DNA of 64,000 nucleotides from Palaemon carinicauda. Lineage: Eukaryota; Arthropoda; Malacostraca; Decapoda; Palaemonidae. The DNA lies in NCBI RefSeq assembly GCF_036898095.1, contig NC_090750.1:93962245-94026244 (forward strand), read 5' to 3'. Below, in pieces: positions 58,301-64,000 of the stretch. The notes under the pieces are model-generated. The model was not told where the DNA came from and did not search any database. It saw only the letters and a list, made by a program, of their open reading frames with translations. Position 1 is the stretch's first letter. The number at the start of each line of letters is the position of its first letter. Position numbers and translations under genes: made by a program.

Positions 58301-58752
58301 GCTGTGCACTCCTTCAAAACCTCCAAAAGCTGTTCCTTTGTGGGTGAACCTGGGAGTCCCAAGTAAGGCCACAAATGACGCAAAGCATTGAGAGAGCTAG
58401 ATTCCGCACGGGTGGTAGGCGCTATGGCTTTGCTACGAGGTTTGTCCTGGAGTTAAATGGTCATCATTCTTGCTTGGCCATCCTCCAGAGAAAGTCGAAC
58501 AAGCAGTCAGCAGGGAGAGTACAAGATGCCAGAGAAAGAAGTCGAGATTTCTTCAACCTCAAGGGAGAAGAATCCCCCTTTAGTGTACTTCGGCTGCTTA
58601 CTGCCTACTGTACCGCTTCCACTGACAGGATGATCACTCCCGACACTCGCCACAGGGAGAAGCCTGAATGCAGGAGTGTCGTCTACATGCAGGGCAAAAT
58701 CAGTGAGGATCCGTCTCCTTAACAGACATAAACATGCTGCAAGGGCAGCCCA

Positions 58753-59102
58753 CTATTATCATTATTACTTGCTAAGCTACAACGCTAGTTGGAAAAGCAG
58801 GATGCTATAAGCCCAAGGGCTCCAACAGGGAAAATAGCCCAGTGAGGAAAGGAAAGAAGGAAAAACTACAAGAGAATTTTAAGAACCATAATATTAATAT
58901 AAATCTTTCATATATAAACTATAAAAACTTGAAAACCACAAGAGGAAGAGAAACAAGATAGAATAGTGTGCTCGAGTGTACCCTCAAGCAAGAGATCTCT
59001 AACCCAAGAAAGTGAAAGACATTGGGACAGAGGCTATAGCACTACCCAAGACTAGAGAACAATAGTTTGATTTTGGAGTATCCTTCTCCTAAAGAGCTGC
59101 CA
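58753..59102 (+). repeat. Family A repeat inserted in DIRS A
   Basis: An ATTATCATTATTA tract, then CTTGCTAAGCTACAACGCTA through AAAGAGCTGC. Nearly colinear with the first 350 bp of the copy at 897. Confidence 0.88.
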
Positions 59103-59224
59103 GGCAAACATAATCGCAGTCCTTAACACCAAACACACCTGCAAAGACAAAAGATTAAGTCTTACGGCCAGGTAAATAAAGGATTGATGTGAGCGAGACA
59201 ATAAGTCTTTACTCTACGGAGCCA

Positions 59225-59410
59225 AAAACATAAGTGATATATATCAGTGGGTTTGTGTGTGAGCAGGGTGGCCGGTCTACCACCCCTAACTAGGGTCATT
59301 GATATCTCCTGTAAAAATCTATGGCTAGATTCCAGCTATACTGAAAACATATATCCCGTAGTGAAGAACGAAGGGTTTGTATTTGTGTGGGAATAAATAC
59401 CTTGTAAGCC
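59225..59410 (-). repeat. DIRS A 5' inverted terminal repeat
   Basis: GTGTGTGAGCAGGGTGGCCG, CCACCCCTAACTAGGGTCAT, AATCTATGGCTAGATTCCAG, ATATATCCCGTAGTGAAGAA and GGGTTTGTATTTGTGTGG form the inverted partner of 57015-57200. Related ends occur at 13200, 29795 and 34091. Confidence 0.7.
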
Positions 59411-60427
59411 CTAAAAATTGCATAAAATTTCCATACACCTGAGGAACAGAATGCCAGGAAGTTTACTCAATATAAACTGTATAAATCATACGGTACTAGA
59501 GGTGTATCGTGTTGAATATACCTAGTGAAACTATGGATTTCTAATGAAGACTTAATATTATGCTAATCTAAATGTTATTATCACCATCATAAACATTATC
59601 ATTAAAATTATCAAACTTAGATAAAGAGAAAAGTAAAGGTTGCAGGGAACAACACCACGAATAACTCGATGTTTACACTTTCTTAGTTGAACGATAATTT
59701 CATTGTTATGGCATTTTTCCTCAAATAGGCTACCTATTATGAACTTATGCCAATATGTAAGGTATATATGGTTTGGTTACATTTATTATCAGTTACTGTA
59801 CCGAGGCCTATGATAGCCTACCGATAAACATGACCTGGAATTCAAGGTGTGATTTTCCTATCGGTTGTATAAGGCGACCCCCAATTTTAAGGGATGAATT
59901 TTATGAAATATATGGTAACTTAATTCATACATTATTTTCCATACACGGACAATAGCCACTGGGAAAACTCCCCATCTAGGAATATTGCCACTGGGAAAAT
60001 TAAATTACTCAGATTCCAGACTTAAGTTTTTTTTTATACCTCTTGAAAACTGTTGATAGTTTTTCAAACCACTGATATTAATAAAATTGCTGATTATTTA
60101 CAGACAATATAACTGACATTCCATCTTTTATTTATCTAGTGCTCTAGATTTTCTCATGTTAATAACTGATATGATAACTTTAAAAAATAAAAAATTTAGT
60201 ATTTCTGCTAGCTTCAGCCCATAATGGTATTCATCATTAACAGTGAACATGAACACATGCTCGTTTATAAGCAACAGTTGATGCATCATATATATGGGAC
60301 AGATAATGACAGTACAGTCATACACTAGATGTGTAGCCAACAAAAAGAAAAACTGGAAGGTGAGGCAACATACAAAAACATCAAATAATGACTTTGAACT
60401 TTCGAAACATATAAACGAGGAAAAAAG
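59411..60427. other. Unassigned AT-rich stretch
   Basis: No gene or repeat recognised. Confidence 0.4.
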
Positions 60428-60478
60428 TCCCCTTTCATAGGTTAGCTACCCCCAAAATTGGGGAAAGTGCCTTGGTAG
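60428..60478 (-). repeat. Family C fragment
   Basis: GTTAGCTACCCCCAAAATTG and GGGAAAGTGCCTTGGTAGAT match the inverted head of family C. Confidence 0.75.
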
Positions 60479-60849
60479 ATAGAATAGTTTAATCAAGCAA
60501 GTCGTGTTCTGGCACCTCAATTTACTATGTTGTAGTGAATGTTGGAAGGTGGTCAGCATTCGGACACTAGGCAGTCCGCATGAGACACTAATATGTAGTG
60601 CTTTGTGGACTGTGGCCAGGTGTCGCACGCGGGTGAGACCAACAACTTGACTAGACTTCAGCACTACCTATGCCCCCTTTTTTTAAAAACTACAACCTTA
60701 CTCAAACTAACCACCTAACCTTGCAGAATAGATATAAACTATCTAGCTAGACAGAGTACTGTACCACAAGTCACAGACCTCAGACAACCATAAAAACCAA
60801 AATCCAAACACAGGCATACAAAAGTTAAGGTTGAGGGGAGGTAGTAACT
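60479..60849. other. Unassigned stretch
   Basis: No recognisable coding sequence. May include the 3' non-coding end of DIRS element B. Confidence 0.35.
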
Positions 60850-60879
60850 CCTTTTTGCCTAATACAGAAGCCGTAGCTA

Positions 60880-61723
60880 CGTATGGGCCCAAGGTGTAAC
60901 ACCTTTCATAATCCACTCTTACCTCTCTGAGAGGCGAACACAGAGTTGCTTCTCCAGAACGTTGCGTCCATAATCTGTCTAACTGACATATTCTTACGAT
61001 ATGCCAGCGAAGTAGCGATAGCTCTCACCTCGTGAGCCCTTACTTTCAAAAGACCGAAGTTCTCCTTCTCACACAAGAGGTGAGCTTCTCTTATTGTTTC
61101 CCTCAGGAAGAATAATAAAGCATTCTTTCAAAGGGGCTTTTGCAGATCTTTCACTGAGCACCATAAGGAATTAGATGCACCTCTAACATTCTTAGCACGA
61201 GATAAATATGCTCTGTGGGCTCTAACTGGGCAGAGGAGCCTCTCCTGCTCTTGACCCACCACATTAGTGAGGTTAGGAACCTCAAAAGTCCTTGGCCAGG
61301 GTTTTGATGGATTTTCATTCTAGGCGAGGAAGTAAATCCTCAATGCACATACTGCTCTTTCTGGTTAAAGCCCACTTGTTTCTCAATAGCGTGAATTTCG
61401 CTGATCCTTTTTGCTGTGGCCAGAGCCATCAGGAAGAGGGTTTTCTTAGTAGCATCTCTAAGAGACGCTTGTGAGATGGGTTTGAACTTCTTGGTGCATA
61501 GGAACTTCAGAACCACATCCAGATTCCAAGCTGGGGGTCTTAACTGAGCCTGCTTAGTTGTCTCAAAAGACTTTTTGAGAGCTTGCAAGTCTTTATTCTG
61601 AGTTAAATCTATGCCTCTGTGCCTACAGACAGCTGAGAGCATACTCCTATATCCTTTGATCGTGGATACGGCTAGTTTAGCATCGTGTCTGAGGGACAAC
61701 AAAAAATCAGCTATTTGGCTCAC
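60880..61723 (-). pseudogene. DIRS B tyrosine recombinase
   Basis: The minus-strand N-terminal SAM-like domain reads STIKGYRSMLSAVCRHRGID and LRPPAWNLDVVLKFL. The catalytic domain starts at KTLFLMALATAKRISEIHAI with the first Arg (about 61390). The frame breaks near 61345. The distal part at 60900-61040 has AHEVRAIATSLAYRKN (His-x-x-Arg box) and IMDATFWRSNSVFAS. Directly after FAS the frame shifts to LREV. The position where DIRS recombinases carry the nucleophile Tyr appears to have been deleted, so this enzyme would be inactive. Confidence 0.8.
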
Positions 61724-61890
61724 AGAGGTAGTGGTTGAGGAAACTGTGCTGCTTACACCAAGCCCTAAAGGTTTCCCACTTAGATTGGTAGACTCTTTGT
61801 GAAGAGACCCTCCTCGCTCTGGCGATAGCTCTTGCAGCTTGCGCAGAAAAACCTATCGCTCTGACAAGCTTCTCGATAGTCTGAAGGCAG

Positions 61891-62790
61891 TCAGTCGTAG
61901 AGCGAGGGGGTTTTGATGATACCTCTCAAAGTGGGGCTGTTTGAGAAGCTTTGGACTTGAAGGCTGCTTGGAAAGTCCACCAACATGTCCACCACTTCTG
62001 TGAACCATTCTCTTGTTGGCCAGAATGGAGCTACCGGGATCATTCTTCCTGATTCAAGGAGAGCGAATTTCCTGACGACCAGATTGATGATCTTGAACGG
62101 GGGGAACGCATAGGTGTCCATCCCCGTCCAGTCCATCAAGAAGGCGTCTACTGCTATTGCCTCCTCGTCCGGGACTAGGGAGCAGTAGTTGGGGATCCTT
62201 TTGTTTTGGTTGGAAGCGGAGAGGTCTATTAAAGGTCTCCCCCATAACTTCCACAGACTCTGACAGAACTGGTGGTTGAGGGTCCATTCCGTGGGAAGAA
62301 CTTGCCCTTTCCTGCTGAGCATGTCTGCTCTTACATTCCTCTGTCCCTGCACGAATCTTGATAGAAGTCCTACATTGTTCTCCTTCAACCACAGAAGGAG
62401 CTCTTTTGCTGTTTCGAACAGAGACAGAGAGTGAGTTCCCCCTTGCTTTCTGATGTAAGTTAGAGCCGTGGTGTTGTCCGAATTGACCTCCACTATCCTC
62501 CCTGACACTGAGTCTTTGAAGGCCTTCAGTGCTAACAGAATGGCCATCAACTCTTTCCTGTTGATGTGCTATCCGGTTTGTTCCTTTTCCCAAGAGCCTG
62601 AGACCTCCTTGCTTCCTAGTGTTGCTCCCCATCCAGACTCCGAAGCGTCTGAGAACAACACTAGGTCTGGGTTCTTCCTGCACAGGGAGATTCCTTCTCC
62701 TAACAAAGCTGGATCCAACCACCAAATCAGATGACTCTTGATTTCTGCTGGAATGAGGAAGGAAAAGGAGTCCTCCTGAATATTCCTGTT
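61891..62790 (-). pseudogene. DIRS B RNase H and connection domain
   Basis: Continuous with the RT frame. LVLFSDASESGWGATLGS (about 62620-62680) holds the first catalytic Asp. An in-frame TAG at 62569 interrupts before HINRKELMAILLALKAFK (Glu) and VEVNSDNTTALTYIRKQGG (second Asp). Then RNVRADMLSRKGQ precedes the conserved linker LIDLSASNQNKRIPNYCS and DAFLMDWTGMDTYAFPPF, typical of DIRS/Ty3-like RNase H to recombinase connections. Apart from the TAG the frame is open to 61891. Confidence 0.85.
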
Positions 62791-63830
62791 CCACACCCTT
62801 GATAGGAAGTGTTGACGAGGTCTGAGGTGCAGTCTTCCCAAAGAGACAAATTGTTCGAGCGAGGAGAGGGTTCCCAGCAAACTCATCCAATCCCTCACTG
62901 AGCACTTCCGTCTCTCCAAGAATTCCTGAACCTTCTCGAGGCACCTGGTCTGCCTCTCCTGGGAGGGAGAAGCCCGAAAACGAACTGAGTCCAGAACTAT
63001 CCCCAAATAAACAATAGTCTGACTCGGTTCGGTCTGAGATTTCTTCTTTTTAATGACGAGACCCAGTTCTTGAGCCATCATGATAGTCTTGTGTAGGTCC
63101 TCCAGACATTTCTCTTTCGACCGGGATCTTATCAACCAGTCGTCCAGATACAGTATAGAGATACTCTTATCCCCTCTTGATGAAGCCATCCTGCCATGTT
63201 CGCCATTACTCTGGTGAAGACTTGAGGAGCAGTGCTGAGGCCGAAGCAAAGGGCCTTGAACTGGAAATACTTGCCCTGGATCATGAATCTCAGGTACTTC
63301 CTTGAAGTCGGATGGATGGGGATGTGAAAATAAGCGTCCTGTAAATCCAGAGACACCATCCAGTCCCTTGGACGTACTGCTTCCAGCACCGACTGAGTCG
63401 TCTCCATGGTAAATTTTGTCTTTTCCACAAAGACGTTCAGAGAGCCGACATCCAGAACGGGTCTCCATCCACCCGAACTCTCGGGTAGAAGAAACAGGCT
63501 ATTGTAGAAACATGGGGAGGATAGTTCCAGAACTGGTTCTATTGCTCCCTTCTCCAACATCTGGTCCACCAGGTCTAGTAGGGCCCTTTGTTTCACAGCA
63601 TCCGAGTACTGAGCCACTAAGGCTAGAAGAGTATTTGAAAGCGGAGGCTTCTTCAAGAGGGGGATCTTGTATACCTCCTTGATGACCGAGAGGGACCAGG
63701 AGTCCGGCCCTCTTTTCTTCCAAGCCTGCCAAAAGAGTGACAGTCTTGCTCCTACCGCTGTCTGGAGGACTTGAACTTCACTTCTTGGAGCGGGATCTGA
63801 ACGAACCTCTATTCGTTCTACCGCCCGTCT
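62791..63830 (-). pseudogene. DIRS B reverse transcriptase
   Basis: The frame is open from at least 63830, overlapping gag in another frame. Motifs: MLEKGAIEPV, SGGWRPVLDVGSLNVFV, DWMVSLDLQDAYFHIPIH (palm, first Asp), FKALCFGLSTAPQVFTRVM and, after a frameshift near 63155, ISILYLDDWLIRSRS with the YLDD catalytic box. Then LGLVIKKKKSQ and IVYLGIVLDS, the thumb. Catalytic residues are present; only the frameshift breaks the domain. Confidence 0.88.
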
Positions 63831-64000
63831 CCTGCCTCCTTCCCCTGAAGTCTGTTCTCGAAGGAGCTCTACCTCGAAAGGGCTGCTGAAATTTCCTCTC
63901 CTCTCTTTTCAGAGACAAAGGAATCGCTGGTAAAGGCTTTCTTGCAGAGCGTGACAGGTGGTCTTGTGTGGCCTTTTGCGCAAGCGAAAGGGTAATGTCC
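63778..64000 (-). pseudogene. DIRS B gag-like ORF, C-terminal end only
   Basis: A minus-strand frame running to a TGA at 63778-63780 encodes an Arg/Gly-rich tail (QQPFRGRAPSRTDFRGRRQE, then GGRTNRGSFRSRSKK), consistent with the nucleic-acid-binding end of a DIRS gag. The start lies outside the window, so whether it is intact cannot be judged. The pol frame overlaps it. Confidence 0.65.

Larger units (their letters stand above)
57015..59410 (-). mobile_element. DIRS-type retroelement A, internally deleted, both inverted termini kept
   Basis: The termini at 57015-57200 and 59225-59410 are inverted copies of each other. Between them a tyrosine recombinase frame runs on the minus strand, the defining enzyme of DIRS elements, which lack a DDE integrase and carry inverted rather than direct terminal repeats. 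RT, RNase H and gag are missing, so most of the element is deleted. A family A repeat has inserted at 58753. Confidence 0.75.
60850..64000 (-). mobile_element. DIRS-type retroelement B, runs off the window
   Basis: Right to left: gag C-terminus, RT, RNase H, tyrosine recombinase, the gene order of DIRS1-like elements. It continues beyond 64000. No terminal repeat is recognised on the left side. Several frameshifts and one in-frame stop show that this copy is inactive. Confidence 0.88.

Noticed and set aside
62054..62944. 296-codon minus-strand frame inside DIRS element B
   Set aside because: It is an alternative frame of the RT/RNase H region. The frame carrying the RNase H motifs (FSDASESGWG, NSDNTTALTYIR) is the real one.

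Overview
This is eukaryotic, non-prokaryotic DNA. It is intron-like or intergenic, AT-rich, and dense in microsatellites ((TA)n, (CA)n, (ATT)n, (CT)n), dispersed repeats and broken retroelements. I found no host protein-coding gene that I can support. The repeat vocabulary suggests an arthropod, most likely a decapod crustacean (shrimp-like). It includes a Jockey-type LINE with a CCHC gag, an RTE-like LINE with a craniofacial-development-protein-2-like endonuclease, DIRS tyrosine-recombinase elements, Tigger/pogo transposons and the dispersed 'CTAAGCTACAACCCTAGTTGG' repeat. The organism assignment is an inference from remembered repeat content, not a search result. || Layout. 1-20,000: microsatellites and copies of three dispersed families. 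Family A (about 0.6 kb, next to ATT microsatellites, sometimes folded back) and family C (CATA-tailed, about 345 bp, sometimes a long hairpin) are interspersed with family B, a roughly 305 bp TTAA-flanked piggyBac-like MITE present seven times in the window. Also here are two LINE 3' ends, a 200 bp palindromic MITE and a decayed pogo-type helix-turn-helix. 20,030-29,781: a near full-length but frameshifted Jockey-like LINE whose ORF1 is split by a complete 3,179 bp Tigger transposon with an intact 618-codon transposase. 29,795-34,528: a 440 bp direct duplication brackets a nest made of a Ty3/gypsy RT fragment, an RTE-like LINE that inserted by apparent twin priming (inverted 5' part, 11 bp target duplication) and the 5' end of a second Tigger. 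34,545-39,380: a Copia-order element on the minus strand (gag zinc knuckle, protease, integrase) whose gag/5' region is tandemly triplicated. 39,430-57,000: a quieter AT-rich stretch with LINE scraps, a probable tRNA-derived SINE, a 22-unit 41 bp minisatellite and old internal duplications. A host gene's UTRs or introns could lie here but I cannot prove it. 57,015-64,000: two minus-strand DIRS elements. One is internally deleted with both inverted termini and a family A insertion. The other carries gag, RT, RNase H and tyrosine recombinase and runs off the window edge. || How it fits together. The window is a layered record of transposition. The only open reading frame that looks functional is the Tigger transposase (22975-24831, minus strand); its inverted ends and TA duplication are also preserved, so it is probably the youngest complete element. 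The Jockey, RTE, Copia, gypsy and DIRS copies all carry stops, frameshifts or lost catalytic residues.
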